A stretch of DNA of 64,000 nucleotides, from positions 1,798,001 to 1,862,000 of the forward strand of contig NZ_CP025429.1 in NCBI RefSeq assembly GCF_002848345.1, read 5' to 3'. The position numbers and the translations under genes are program-made. Source of the stretch: Chromobacterium sp. ATCC 53434. Lineage in GTDB: Bacteria > Pseudomonadota > Gammaproteobacteria > Burkholderiales > Chromobacteriaceae. The notes beneath the pieces are model-generated. The model was not told the DNA's origin. It did not search any database and saw only the letters and a list, made by a program, of their open reading frames with translations. Shown piece by piece: positions 8,186 to 16,997 of this stretch. Numbering within the stretch: position 1 is the stretch's first letter; each line of letters starts with the position of its first letter.

Positions 8186-9094
8186 ATGGACCGGATTCAG
8201 GCAATGCGGGTTTTCGCAGCGGTGGTGGACGCCGGCGGTTTCACCCGCGCCGCGCAGCAACTGCAGCTGCCGCGCGCCACCGTTTCCAGCGCGGTGCAGC
8301 AGTTGGAGGCCCAGTTGGGCGTGCGCCTGCTGCACCGGACCACGCGCCGGGTGCAGCTGACGCTGGACGGCGGCGGCTTCTACGAGCGCTGCCAGCAGCT
8401 ATTGGCCGATTTCGACGAGGTGGAGGCCTTGTTCAGCCAACAGGGCGCCAGTCCGCGCGGCCGCTTGCGCATCGATGTGCCGGGGCCGATAGGGCGGCAG
8501 GTGCTGGCGCCGGCGCTGCCGGACTTTTTCCGCCAGTATCCGGACATCGAGCTGGAGCTGGGCGTGACCGACCGGCCGGTCGACCTGATCCAGGAGGGGG
8601 TGGACTGCGTGATCCGGGTCGGGCAACTGGGCGAGTCGCGGCTGGTGGCGCGCCGCATCGGCATGCTGCCGCAGGGCAACTACGCCAGTCCGGACTATCT
8701 GGCGCGCTTCGGCGAGCCGCGCGCGCCGGACGAGCTGCCGCGCCACCAGGCGGTCAACTACGCCTCGCCGTCCACCGGCAAGGTGTTCGGCTGGGAATAC
8801 CTGCGCGACGGCGAGCGGCGCGAGTTGGCGCTGCGCTCGCCGATCAGCGTCAATCAGGTGGAGACCTATATCGCTTGCGCGCTGGCCGGTCTGGGACTGA
8901 TCCAGCTGCCGCGCTACGACGCCGAGCCGCATCTGGCGGCCGGGCGCCTGGTCGAGGTGCTGGCCGACTGGCCGCCGCCGGCGATGCCGGTGTCGGTGTT
9001 GTATCCGCACCGACGGCATCTGTCGCGGCGGGTGCAAGTCTTCGTCGAATGGGCGGCGGCGCTGCTGCGCGAGCGGCTGAGGCTGGAGGGGTGA
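8186..9094 (+). CDS. LysR family transcriptional regulator
   Basis: A 302-aa regulator with an N-terminal winged helix-turn-helix (MDRIQAMRVFAAVVDAGGFT, then AAQQLQLPRATVSSAVQQLE, residues 1-60) and a C-terminal effector domain. It belongs to the large group resembling DsdC/AaeR-type LysR proteins with the LHRTTRRVQLT motif. Divergent transcription from the SDR gene suggests it controls that gene and itself. The inducer is unknown. Confidence 0.9.
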   Translation: MDRIQAMRVFAAVVDAGGFTRAAQQLQLPRATVSSAVQQLEAQLGVRLLHRTTRRVQLTLDGGGFYERCQQLLADFDEVEALFSQQGASPRGRLRIDVPGPIGRQVLAPALPDFFRQYPDIELELGVTDRPVDLIQEGVDCVIRVGQLGESRLVARRIGMLPQGNYASPDYLARFGEPRAPDELPRHQAVNYASPSTGKVFGWEYLRDGERRELALRSPISVNQVETYIACALAGLGLIQLPRYDAEPHLAAGRLVEVLADWPPPAMPVSVLYPHRRHLSRRVQVFVEWAAALLRERLRLEG

Positions 9095-9193
9095 GTGTCT
9101 GTATGGGATTAGTCTGAAAAAAGCGGAGGGTGGAACTATCTTGTAAGCAAATTGCCTGACTGGCTGGTTTTTTGTTAACGAATTGTTTGATAT

Positions 9194-10417
9194 ATGCGGT
9201 TCAGGCGATGGTTTGGCATATTGTTGCGTCCGGTGCGCGGAGCGGGCGCGCTGTGGCGGCGCCTTCGGCGCTGGGGATTGGGGAAGCGGCCGTGGCGCAA
9301 TGGCGCGGCCTTGCTGGCGGCGCTGGCCTTGATCGGCTGGGGCGCGCACCACTGGCTGGCGGAGGACCCGCCGCCGCCGGTGCTGACCGCCAAGGTGGAA
9401 AGCGGCGAGCTTGAGGACCTGGTGCTGGCCAGCGGCGTGATTCAGGCCTTGCGGCAGGTCGATGTCGGCGCCCAGGCCACCGGCCAGCTGAAGACGCTGA
9501 AGGTAGAGGCCGGCGACAAGGTCAGGCGGGGCCAGTTGCTGGCCGAGATCGATCCGGAGGACAGCCTGAACGAGTTGCGCGCCGCCGAGGCGTCCCTGGA
9601 CGCCCGCGTCGCCCAGCGCCAGGCCAAGCAGGCCTCCTTGCATCAGGCCGAGCGGGAGCTGGCGCGCCAGCGGCGCATGCAGGTCGAAGGCTCCACCTCG
9701 GACAAGGAACTGCTGAACGCCGAGACCGGCTATCTGACGCAGAAGGCCGGCCTGGCCGATTTGCAGGCGCAAATCCGCCAGGATCAGTCGGTGGTGGACG
9801 GCAAGCGCACCAAGCTTGGCCATACCCGCATCCAGGCGCCGATGGACGGCGATGTGCTGGAGATCGTCACCCAGCAGGGCCAGACCGTGATCGCCACCCA
9901 GACGGTGCCGGTGATACTGAAACTGGCCGATCTCAGCAAGGTGACGGTGCGCGCCTATGTGGCCGAGGCCGACGTGATCCGCGTCAAGGCCGGCCTGCCG
10001 GTGTACTTCACCGTGCTGGGCGCGCCGGACCAGCGCCACTGGGGCAAGCTGCGCGCCATTCTGCCGACGCCGGAAAAGATCAATAACGCGATGTTCTACA
10101 AGGCGCTGTTTGACGTGTCCAATCCGGACGGCAAGCTGCGCGTCGACATGACCACCCAGGTCAGCATCGTGCTGTCGCGGGTAGACAAGGCGCTGAGCAT
10201 CCCGCTGTCCGCGCTCGGCGCGGTCGGCAAGGACGGCCGCTACGCGGTCAGGGTCAAGGGGCGCGACGGCAGGCTGGAGGAGCGGCGCGTGCGCGCCGGT
10301 CTGAAGACCTCGACCCGGGTCCAGGTGCTGGACGGACTGAAGGCGGGCGAGCTGGTCGTGACCGGCGAGCCGGCCGACAAGCCGGAGGACGGCGGCGCCG
10401 TGGTGGTCAGCGCATGA
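9194..10417 (+). CDS. macA: MacA-type periplasmic adaptor of an ABC efflux pump
   Basis: A 407-aa membrane-fusion protein. It has a basic N-terminus, one anchor helix (about residues 35-52), a split biotinyl-lipoyl domain (SGELEDLVLASGVIQ, later TRIQAPMDGDVLEI), a long helical hairpin rich in Ala/Gln/Arg, and beta-barrel and membrane-proximal domains. It links the ABC protein encoded next to an outer-membrane channel. Its stop overlaps the macB start by 4 bases. ATG 9194 has no clear Shine-Dalgarno, so the true start could be a few codons away. The substrate (macrolide, siderophore, lipopeptide or other) is not evident. Confidence 0.85.
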   Translation: MRFRRWFGILLRPVRGAGALWRRLRRWGLGKRPWRNGAALLAALALIGWGAHHWLAEDPPPPVLTAKVESGELEDLVLASGVIQALRQVDVGAQATGQLKTLKVEAGDKVRRGQLLAEIDPEDSLNELRAAEASLDARVAQRQAKQASLHQAERELARQRRMQVEGSTSDKELLNAETGYLTQKAGLADLQAQIRQDQSVVDGKRTKLGHTRIQAPMDGDVLEIVTQQGQTVIATQTVPVILKLADLSKVTVRAYVAEADVIRVKAGLPVYFTVLGAPDQRHWGKLRAILPTPEKINNAMFYKALFDVSNPDGKLRVDMTTQVSIVLSRVDKALSIPLSALGAVGKDGRYAVRVKGRDGRLEERRVRAGLKTSTRVQVLDGLKAGELVVTGEPADKPEDGGAVVVSA

Positions 10418-12348
10418 GCGGGGCCGGCCTCGAGCTGGACGGCGTCTGGCGGCGGTTTCCGTCCGGCGACGGCGAGGTGGCGGTGCTGAAGAACGTGAGC
10501 CTCGGCATCGCCGCCGGCGAGATGGTCGCCATCGTCGGCGCCTCCGGCTCCGGCAAGTCCACGCTGATGAACATACTGGGCTGTCTGGACCAGCCGTCCG
10601 ACGGGCGCTACCGGGTGGCCGGCCGCGATGCCGCCAGCCTGGATGGCGACCAACTGGCCGCGCTCAGGCGCGAGCATTTCGGTTTCATCTTCCAGCGCTA
10701 CCACCTGCTGCCGCATCTGAGCGCGCTGGACAATGTCGCGATGCCGGCGGTCTACGCCGGCATGCCGCTGCAGGCGCGGCGCGAGCGGGCCCAGGCCTTG
10801 CTGGCCCGGCTGGGACTGGCCGACAAGGCGCGCCACCGCCCGGGCCAACTGTCCGGCGGCCAGCAGCAGCGGGTGTCGATCGCCCGCGCGCTGATGAATG
10901 GCGGCCGCATCATCCTGGCCGACGAGCCGACCGGCGCGCTGGACAGCCGCAGCGGCGACGAGGTGATGCGCATCCTGAAGGAATTGAACGCCGCCGGCCA
11001 CACGGTGATCATCGTCACCCACGATCCGGCCATCGCCGCCCAGACCGACCGCGTGATCGAAATCCGCGACGGCGAAATCCTGCGCGACAGCGGCGCGGCG
11101 GCGCCGTCCGCGCCAAACATCGGCGAAGAGGCGCCGGCGGCGGCCGGACCGTCGCTGCGCGAGCGGATGGCCGAGGCGTTCAAGATGGCGTTGCTGGCGA
11201 TGCTGTCCAACCGCCTGCGCACCGCGCTGACCATGCTGGGCATCGTCATCGGCATCGCCTCGGTGGTGTCCATCATCGCGATAGGCGAGGGCGCGCGCGA
11301 CTATGTGCTCAACGACATCCGCGCGATGGGCACCCAGACCATCACCGTGTTCCGCGGCAAGGACTGGGGCGACGACAAGGCCGACGGCATACGCACCTTT
11401 CTGCCCGGCGACATCGTCGCGCTGGCGGGCGAGGGCTATGTCGACAGCGTGACGCCGGAAACCACCCAGCCGCAGCGCATCCGCTACCGCAATGTCGACG
11501 TCAACGGCTCGGTCAGCGGAGTCGGGCGGGACTTTTTCCGCGTGCAGGGCATGAAGATGGCCGAGGGCCAGGGCTTCAGCGGCGACGATATCCGCCTGCA
11601 GCGCCAGGTGGTGCTGCTGGACAAGAACGCGCGCCGCAAGCTGTTCGGCGACGGCGAGGCGGTGGGCCGGGTCATCCTGGTGGGCACGGTGCCGGCCACG
11701 GTGGTCGGCGTGGTGGCCCAGCGCGACCGCGGCTTCGGCGGCAATTCGCTGCAGCTGTGGATGCCGTATTCGACGACGGCCAGCCGCCTGTTCGGCCAGC
11801 AGCATTTCGACCGTTTCGTGATCCGGGTGACCGACGGTCAGCCGACCAAGCTGGCCGAAAAGGCCATCACCACGCTGCTGACCCAGCGCCACGGCGGCAA
11901 GGACTTCTTCACCTACAACATGGAAGAGGTGGTGAAGACGGTGGAAAGCACCAGCCGCACGCTGGCGCTGCTGTTGACGCTGATCGCGGTGATCTCGTTG
12001 CTGGTCGGCGGCATAGGCGTGATGAACATCATGCTGGTGTCGGTGACCGAGCGGACCCGCGAGATCGGCATACGGATGGCGGTTGGCGCGCGCCAGGGCG
12101 ATGTGTTGCAGCAGTTCCTGACCGAGGCGGTGCTGGTCTGCCTGGTCGGCGGCGCGATAGGCGTGGCGCTGTCCTACGGCATCAGCTTCGTGTTCGCGCT
12201 GTTCGTCAGCAAATGGAAGATGTCGCTGTCCTTGACGGCGATTGCGCTGGCGGTGGCCTGCTCGTCGCTGATCGGCGTGCTGTTCGGCTTTCTGCCGGCA
12301 CGCAGCGCCGCGCGGCTGAACCCGATAGACGCGCTGGCACGGGAGTGA
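10414..12348 (+). CDS. macB: MacB-type ABC efflux ATPase/permease
   Basis: A 644-aa fused ATPase-permease. The N-terminal ABC domain shows Walker A GASGSGKST (42-50), signature LSGGQ (146-150) and Walker B with Asp170-Glu171. The permease part starts with a helix near residue 265, followed by a large periplasmic domain and three C-terminal helices with the MacB/FtsX motif TREIGIRMAVGARQ. MacB uses ATP as a mechanotransmitter to push substrates from the periplasm through the outer-membrane partner. It is translationally coupled to macA and followed after 5 bases by the channel gene. Confidence 0.92.
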   Translation: MSGAGLELDGVWRRFPSGDGEVAVLKNVSLGIAAGEMVAIVGASGSGKSTLMNILGCLDQPSDGRYRVAGRDAASLDGDQLAALRREHFGFIFQRYHLLPHLSALDNVAMPAVYAGMPLQARRERAQALLARLGLADKARHRPGQLSGGQQQRVSIARALMNGGRIILADEPTGALDSRSGDEVMRILKELNAAGHTVIIVTHDPAIAAQTDRVIEIRDGEILRDSGAAAPSAPNIGEEAPAAAGPSLRERMAEAFKMALLAMLSNRLRTALTMLGIVIGIASVVSIIAIGEGARDYVLNDIRAMGTQTITVFRGKDWGDDKADGIRTFLPGDIVALAGEGYVDSVTPETTQPQRIRYRNVDVNGSVSGVGRDFFRVQGMKMAEGQGFSGDDIRLQRQVVLLDKNARRKLFGDGEAVGRVILVGTVPATVVGVVAQRDRGFGGNSLQLWMPYSTTASRLFGQQHFDRFVIRVTDGQPTKLAEKAITTLLTQRHGGKDFFTYNMEEVVKTVESTSRTLALLLTLIAVISLLVGGIGVMNIMLVSVTERTREIGIRMAVGARQGDVLQQFLTEAVLVCLVGGAIGVALSYGISFVFALFVSKWKMSLSLTAIALAVACSSLIGVLFGFLPARSAARLNPIDALARE

Positions 12349-12353
12349 CGGAG

Positions 12354-13700
12354 ATGAGGAAGCACAGATGGCCGTGGCTGGCCCTGGCCATGCTGCTGGC
12401 CGGCTGCCAGGCCACGCCGTATCAGCGCCAGGTCTTGCAGGCGCCGGCGCGATGGACGCAGCCGGACGAGGCGGTCCAGGACATGGGACGGGAGGCGTGG
12501 TGGGGCGGTTTTGACGATCCGGCGCTGCTGCAAGTGCTTGAACAGGCGCGCAGCCGCAATCCCGATCTGGAAATCGCCTTGCTGAAACTGCGCAAGGCGC
12601 AGCTGGCGGCCGATCTGGCCGACAGCGACGCGCGGCCGACGCTGGACGGATCTCTGTCGGCCAAGCATTCGCGGCCGCTGGACGGCGGCAGCGGCGTCAA
12701 CACCCGTTCCATCGGCCTGTCGGTATCGTACGAGGCCGACCTGTGGGGCCGGCTGGACGCCGCGCGGCGAGCGGAGGGCGAGGCTTTCGTCGCCAGCCGC
12801 TACGATAGCGTCGGCGCCGATCTGCTGTCCGACGGCGCGGCCGCCGGCCTGTATTGGGACATCGCCGCGCAGAAGGCCAGGCTGGCGCTGACTGGGGCAG
12901 AGCTGGCCGACGCGGTCCGCATGCAGGCGCTGGCGCGCGCCAAATGGCGGGCCGGCGCTCTGGCAGAACAGGACGCGATCCAGGCCGAGGCCGAGGCGCT
13001 GGCGCGACGCGCCAGCCTGCTGGGCCAGCAAGAAGCGCTGAGCAAGAAGGAGAACGCGCTGGCCATGCTGCTCGACGCGCCGCCGGGCGCGCCGCTGCCG
13101 GCGATTCCGCCGCTGGCCGCCCGGCCGGCGCTGCCGGGCATCGCCGCCGGCCTGCCGGGCGAGCTGCTGCGGCGGCGTCCGGACCTGAGGGCGGCCGAGG
13201 CCAGGCTGCGCGGCAAGCTGGCCGAGGTCGATCAGAAACGGGCGGATTTCTTCCCGCGCTTCAGCCTGAACGGGGACCTGAGCCGGAGCAGCGCCGTTCC
13301 CGGCGCGCAACTGGGCCTGGGCGCGACCTTGTCGCTGCCTTTTCTGAACTGGCGGCAGATGCGGCTGAAGCTGCAATCGAGCGAGGCCGACTACCGCCTG
13401 GCCGAGGTCGAGTTCCGCAAGGCGGTGTACGGCGCCTACGGCGAGGTGGAGGAGGCGCTGGACGCGCGGCGCCGGCTGGAAGGCAGCGCGGCGTTGCAGC
13501 GCGAGGCGCTGGCGCTGGCGGCACGGAACGTCCGCCTGGCCGAGAGCCGCTACCGTGCCGGCGAGACCGACATGCAGTCCTGGCTGGACGCCGCGCGCGG
13601 CGAGCGCCAGGCGCGGGAAAAGCTGCTGGACCTGAATCTGGAGCGGCTGAAGAACCTGGCCTTGCTGTACAAGGCCTTGGGCGGCGCGCCGTCTGCCTGA
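12354..13700 (+). CDS. Outer-membrane efflux lipoprotein (TolC/NodT family)
   Basis: A 448-aa outer-membrane factor. A lipoprotein signal ends LLAGC (Cys18), followed by two repeats of the helical OEP domain. Motifs include WWGGFDDPALLQVLEQA, RRRPDLRAAEARL and ESRYRAGETD, typical of NodT-type channels. ATG 12354 is preceded by GGGAG at 8 bases; the frame is open far upstream inside macB, but that extension is only a shadow of macB. With macA and macB it completes a tripartite pump in one operon. Confidence 0.9.
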   Translation: MRKHRWPWLALAMLLAGCQATPYQRQVLQAPARWTQPDEAVQDMGREAWWGGFDDPALLQVLEQARSRNPDLEIALLKLRKAQLAADLADSDARPTLDGSLSAKHSRPLDGGSGVNTRSIGLSVSYEADLWGRLDAARRAEGEAFVASRYDSVGADLLSDGAAAGLYWDIAAQKARLALTGAELADAVRMQALARAKWRAGALAEQDAIQAEAEALARRASLLGQQEALSKKENALAMLLDAPPGAPLPAIPPLAARPALPGIAAGLPGELLRRRPDLRAAEARLRGKLAEVDQKRADFFPRFSLNGDLSRSSAVPGAQLGLGATLSLPFLNWRQMRLKLQSSEADYRLAEVEFRKAVYGAYGEVEEALDARRRLEGSAALQREALALAARNVRLAESRYRAGETDMQSWLDAARGERQAREKLLDLNLERLKNLALLYKALGGAPSA

Positions 13701-13728
13701 GCGGCGTCGGTCCCGATGCCGGCCGGAT

Positions 13729-14223
13729 TCAATCGCGGCGCGGCACCGCGATCACGCGCGGCGCATGGCCGGTGTGCGCCAGCAGCCGAGCCAGGTCCTC
13801 CACCGGCACGCTCAGCGTCGCGGTGTTGACCAGCGGGTGGCAGAGTATCGCCTCCCGCGACCACAGCGTCTGGTCCACCACCACCTCCACCTGATGTTCG
13901 CCGTCGTTGACCGCGGCCAGCAGCGTCACCGATCCCGGCTCCAGCCCCAGGTATTTCTTCAGCCGCTCCGGCGAGGCGAAGCGCAGGCCCTTGGCTTCCA
14001 GCGCCTCGCCCAGCGCCTTGATGTCGACGCCGGCGTCGGCCGGCACCGCCACCAGGAAGTGACGGCGGCCCTTGGCGTCGCACAGGAACAGGTTCTTGCA
14101 CTCGGCGCCGGGCAGGCCCGGCGTCAGTCGCGCGGCCTCTTCGCAGGTGTAGACCGGCGGGTGTTCGAAACGTTGGTAACGGATGCTCTGCTCGTCCAAC
14201 AGGCGGTACAGGGCGTGTTCCAT
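13729..14223 (-). CDS. YbaK/ProX-type aminoacyl-tRNA deacylase (ProXp-ala-like)
   Basis: A 164-aa free-standing editing domain of the INS/YbaK superfamily, which removes wrong amino acids from tRNA, here most likely Ala from tRNA-Pro. The family motif is CKNLFLCD with Lys43 as the conserved catalytic lysine; HPLVNTATLSV near the C-terminus is also typical. It has no synthetase fused to it. Convergent with the efflux operon and upstream of the minus-strand TetR gene in the same direction. Confidence 0.8.
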   Translation of the reverse strand: MEHALYRLLDEQSIRYQRFEHPPVYTCEEAARLTPGLPGAECKNLFLCDAKGRRHFLVAVPADAGVDIKALGEALEAKGLRFASPERLKKYLGLEPGSVTLLAAVNDGEHQVEVVVDQTLWSREAILCHPLVNTATLSVPVEDLARLLAHTGHAPRVIAVPRRD

Positions 14224-14280
14224 GTGTGGGTCTCCGGCGTTTTCATTCTATTCGAAACTATCACGGCCTGAGCGCCCGCG

Positions 14281-14838
14281 TCATCCCGCCAGCTTCGCGA
14301 TCAGGCTCTCCAGGGCTTGCATGGCGGCATCCGGCCGGCCGTCCATCTGGGCGCGCACGATGGCGCCGTCCACGGCCAGCGCCAGCATTTCCGCCTGCTT
14401 CTCCTTGTCCGGGCCATCGGCCAGCGATGCGGCGATCGCCTGCCGCATGTCGGCCTTGTGCCGGCGCGCGGCCTCGGCCACCGCCGCGTCCGCCGGCATT
14501 TCTCCTACTCCATTGATGAAAGCGCAACCGCGGAAGTCGTCCGACGCCAACCATTCCCGCAGGGCGGCAGCCGGCGCGGCGGGGCCGGCGTGACGGGCCA
14601 GCGCGTCGCGGAACCATGCCATCCACAGGCCGTGGCGCTGTTCCAGATAGGCCAGGATCAGCTCGTTCTTGCTGGGGAAGTGGCGATAGAAGGTCACCTT
14701 GGTGACGCCGGATTCGGCGATGAGCCTATCTATGCCGGTGGCGCGCAGGCCTTCCCGATAGAAGAGTCTGTGGGCGGTGGCGAGGATGCGGTCGCGAGCG
14801 GACGGCGCGGCGATGTCGGCGATGGAAGTCGTTCTCAT
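14281..14838 (-). CDS. TetR family repressor
   Basis: A 185-aa TetR protein. The DNA-binding domain (residues 12-60) contains ARDRILATAHRLFYREGLRATGIDRLI and the recognition segment SGVTKVTFYRHFPSK. The C-terminal ligand domain includes a cysteine in FRGCAFINGVGEM. It is divergent from a DUF1348 gene. Two near-identical 18-bp palindromes fill the gap, one only 9 bases before this start codon, so autoregulation and repression of the DUF1348 gene are likely. Confidence 0.9.
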   Translation of the reverse strand: MRTTSIADIAAPSARDRILATAHRLFYREGLRATGIDRLIAESGVTKVTFYRHFPSKNELILAYLEQRHGLWMAWFRDALARHAGPAAPAAALREWLASDDFRGCAFINGVGEMPADAAVAEAARRHKADMRQAIAASLADGPDKEKQAEMLALAVDGAIVRAQMDGRPDAAMQALESLIAKLAG

Positions 14839-14847
14839 GGAATGATT

Positions 14848-14905
14848 GTAGACAGACTTGTCTACTTGGGTCTAGACTGATTTGCGTGTAGACAGACCTG
14901 TCTAC
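14848..14905. promoter_or_regulatory. Twin TetR operators
   Basis: GTAGACAGACTTGTCTAC (14848-14865) and GTAGACAGACCTGTCTAC (14888-14905) differ at one base and are spaced 40 bp centre to centre, close to four helical turns. A shorter palindrome GTCTAGAC sits between them (14870-14877). They flank the promoters of the divergent TetR and DUF1348 genes. Confidence 0.85.
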
Positions 14906-14927
14906 TCAATTCGAAAAGGAAATCGAT

Positions 14928-15395
14928 ATGGAAATCCGTCCGCCGCTGCCGCCGTTCACCCGCGATACCGCGATCGAGAAAATCCGCCTGGCCGAAGACG
15001 GCTGGAATAGCCGGGATGCGGCGCGCGTCGCCCTGGCCTACAGCCTGGATACCCGTTGGCGCAACCGCGTCGATTTTCCGCAGGGCCGGGCCGAGGCTCA
15101 GGCCATGCTGGAACGCAAGTGGAAGCGGGAGCTGGATTACCGGCTGATCAAGGAGCTTTGGGCGTTCGACGGCAACCGCATCGCCGTGCGTTTCGCCTAT
15201 GAATGGCGCGATGACGCCGGCCAGTGGTATCGCAGCTACGGCAACGAGAACTGGGCGTTCGGCGCCGACGGCCTGATGACGGATCGTCACGCAAGCATCA
15301 ACGACATGCCGATCGCCGAAGTCGAGCGCAAGTTCTTCTGGCCGCTGGGGCGGCGGCCGGACGATCATCCGGGCTTGAGCGAATTGGGTCTCTAA
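14928..15395 (+). CDS. DUF1348 / NTF2-like protein
   Basis: A 155-aa soluble protein of the DUF1348 family within the SnoaL/NTF2 fold. It shows the family phrases [37 protein letters not shown] and [16 protein letters not shown]. Members are small cone-shaped proteins without an agreed reaction. The divergent TetR gene and twin operators show that it is inducible, so a detoxification role for a small aromatic or electrophilic compound is a reasonable guess. Confidence 0.88.
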   Translation: MEIRPPLPPFTRDTAIEKIRLAEDGWNSRDAARVALAYSLDTRWRNRVDFPQGRAEAQAMLERKWKRELDYRLIKELWAFDGNRIAVRFAYEWRDDAGQWYRSYGNENWAFGADGLMTDRHASINDMPIAEVERKFFWPLGRRPDDHPGLSELGL

Positions 15396-15536
15396 GCGGG
15401 TTCTCGGGCCGTGCCGCGGGGTGCGATGTTTCGTCTTGCGCATGCGGAATGGACAGAGTGAGGTCTGGCTGATTAGTATCAATGCCGTTGACATTGCCTT
15501 GGGCGGCCGAGCCGCCCGCCATCGGGAGCCATACCC

Positions 15537-16997
15537 ATGCTAGACACCATACGTCGGCGCTTCCTGGCGCTGCAGCCCAGCGCCGACTTCTGTTCGCTGC
15601 GCTATGTGGAGGAGGACCGCGAGCAGTTGCGGGTCCGTCAGGGACGCCAGCAGCCGCTGAGCCGCCGCCACGACCGCGGCGCGATGCTCACCGTGCTGGA
15701 CGGCGGCGGCTACGGTTATGCCGCCACCGCCGATCTGAGCGAGGCCGGCCTGCGGGCCGCCTTCGAGCGCGCCCGGTCCTGGGCGCGCGCCACCGCCGGC
15801 CACGGCGTGTTCGACTACCGCGGCATCGCGCTGCCGCATCCGGGCGGCCGTTACCAGGGGCAGGGCAGCGTCGAGGCCGAAGCCTGGCCGCGCGCGGCCT
15901 TGCTGGACCTGCTGCTCAGCGAGTCGGCGGCGGCCAAGGGAGACGACGCGCGCATCGTCGACTGGTCGGCCGGCCTGGTGCGCCAGGACATCCGCCAGCT
16001 TTACCTGACCTCCGGCGGCGGCGAGACGGAGCAGCAGTTGCGCGCCGTGACGCCGTCGCTGGCGGTGACCGTCTTCGCCGACGGCCGGGTGCAGACCCGC
16101 AGTCTGGGCGGGCAGTACGGCGGTCTGGGACGCCAGGGAGGGATGGAGCTGATCGCCGAGGCCGGCCTGAAAGGCGCGGGCCGCCGCGTCGCCGATCAGG
16201 CGTTGCAGCTGCTGTACGCCCCCAACTGCCCGAGCGGCGCGATGGACTTGCTGCTGATGCCGGAACAGATGATGCTGCAGATCCACGAGAGCATAGGCCA
16301 TCCGCTGGAGCTGGACCGCATACTGGGCGACGAGCGCAACTACGCCGGCACCAGTTTCGTCACGCCGGACATGTTCGGCAGCTACCGCTATGGCTCCGAG
16401 CTGCTGAACGTCACGTTCGATCCCTTGCAGCGCAAGGAGCTGGCCAGCTACGGCTGGGACGACGACGGCAAGGCCGCCGCCAAGGCGTGGCTGATCCGGG
16501 ACGGCGTGCTGGAGCGGCCGCTGGGCGGCGATATTTCCACCGCCCGGGCCCGTCTGAACGGCTTCGCGCTGGACGGCGTGGCCAACAGCCGCGCCTGTAA
16601 CTGGAACCGCCCGGCGATAGATCGCATGGCCAACCTCAACGTCGAGCCGGGCGACAAGACTTTCGAGCAGCTGGTGGCCGGCATCGAGCGCGGCGTGCTG
16701 ATGCAGACCAATGTCAGCTGGTCCATCGACGACTCGCGCAACAAATTCCAGTTCGGCTGCGAATGGGGGCAGCTGATCGAGGACGGCGAGCTGAAGGGCG
16801 TGGTGCGCAATCCCAATTACCGCGGCGTTTCCGCCAGTTTCTGGCGTTCGCTGAAGGCGGTCGGCGATGCGAGCACTTTCGCGGTGCTGGGCGTGCCGCA
16901 CTGCGGCAAGGGGGAGCCGAACCAGGTGGTTCGGGTCGGCCATGCGTCGCCGGCCTGCGTGTTCGGCGACGTGGACGTATTCGGAGGAGCGGCATGA
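15537..16997 (+). CDS. TldD-type zinc metallopeptidase
   Basis: A 486-aa member of the TldD/PmbA family. The active-site motif HESIGH (HExxxH) is at residues 250-255, in the context LLLMPEQMMLQIHESIGH. The C-terminal zinc/Cys region is HCGKGEPNQVVRVGHASPA, the TldD pattern. ATG 15537 has a GGGAG Shine-Dalgarno at 8 bases. Known TldD-TldE complexes degrade unfolded or leaderless peptides and mature ribosomal peptides such as microcins. The partner gene starts inside this stop codon region, so the two subunits are made together. Confidence 0.88.
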   Translation: MLDTIRRRFLALQPSADFCSLRYVEEDREQLRVRQGRQQPLSRRHDRGAMLTVLDGGGYGYAATADLSEAGLRAAFERARSWARATAGHGVFDYRGIALPHPGGRYQGQGSVEAEAWPRAALLDLLLSESAAAKGDDARIVDWSAGLVRQDIRQLYLTSGGGETEQQLRAVTPSLAVTVFADGRVQTRSLGGQYGGLGRQGGMELIAEAGLKGAGRRVADQALQLLYAPNCPSGAMDLLLMPEQMMLQIHESIGHPLELDRILGDERNYAGTSFVTPDMFGSYRYGSELLNVTFDPLQRKELASYGWDDDGKAAAKAWLIRDGVLERPLGGDISTARARLNGFALDGVANSRACNWNRPAIDRMANLNVEPGDKTFEQLVAGIERGVLMQTNVSWSIDDSRNKFQFGCEWGQLIEDGELKGVVRNPNYRGVSASFWRSLKAVGDASTFAVLGVPHCGKGEPNQVVRVGHASPACVFGDVDVFGGAA

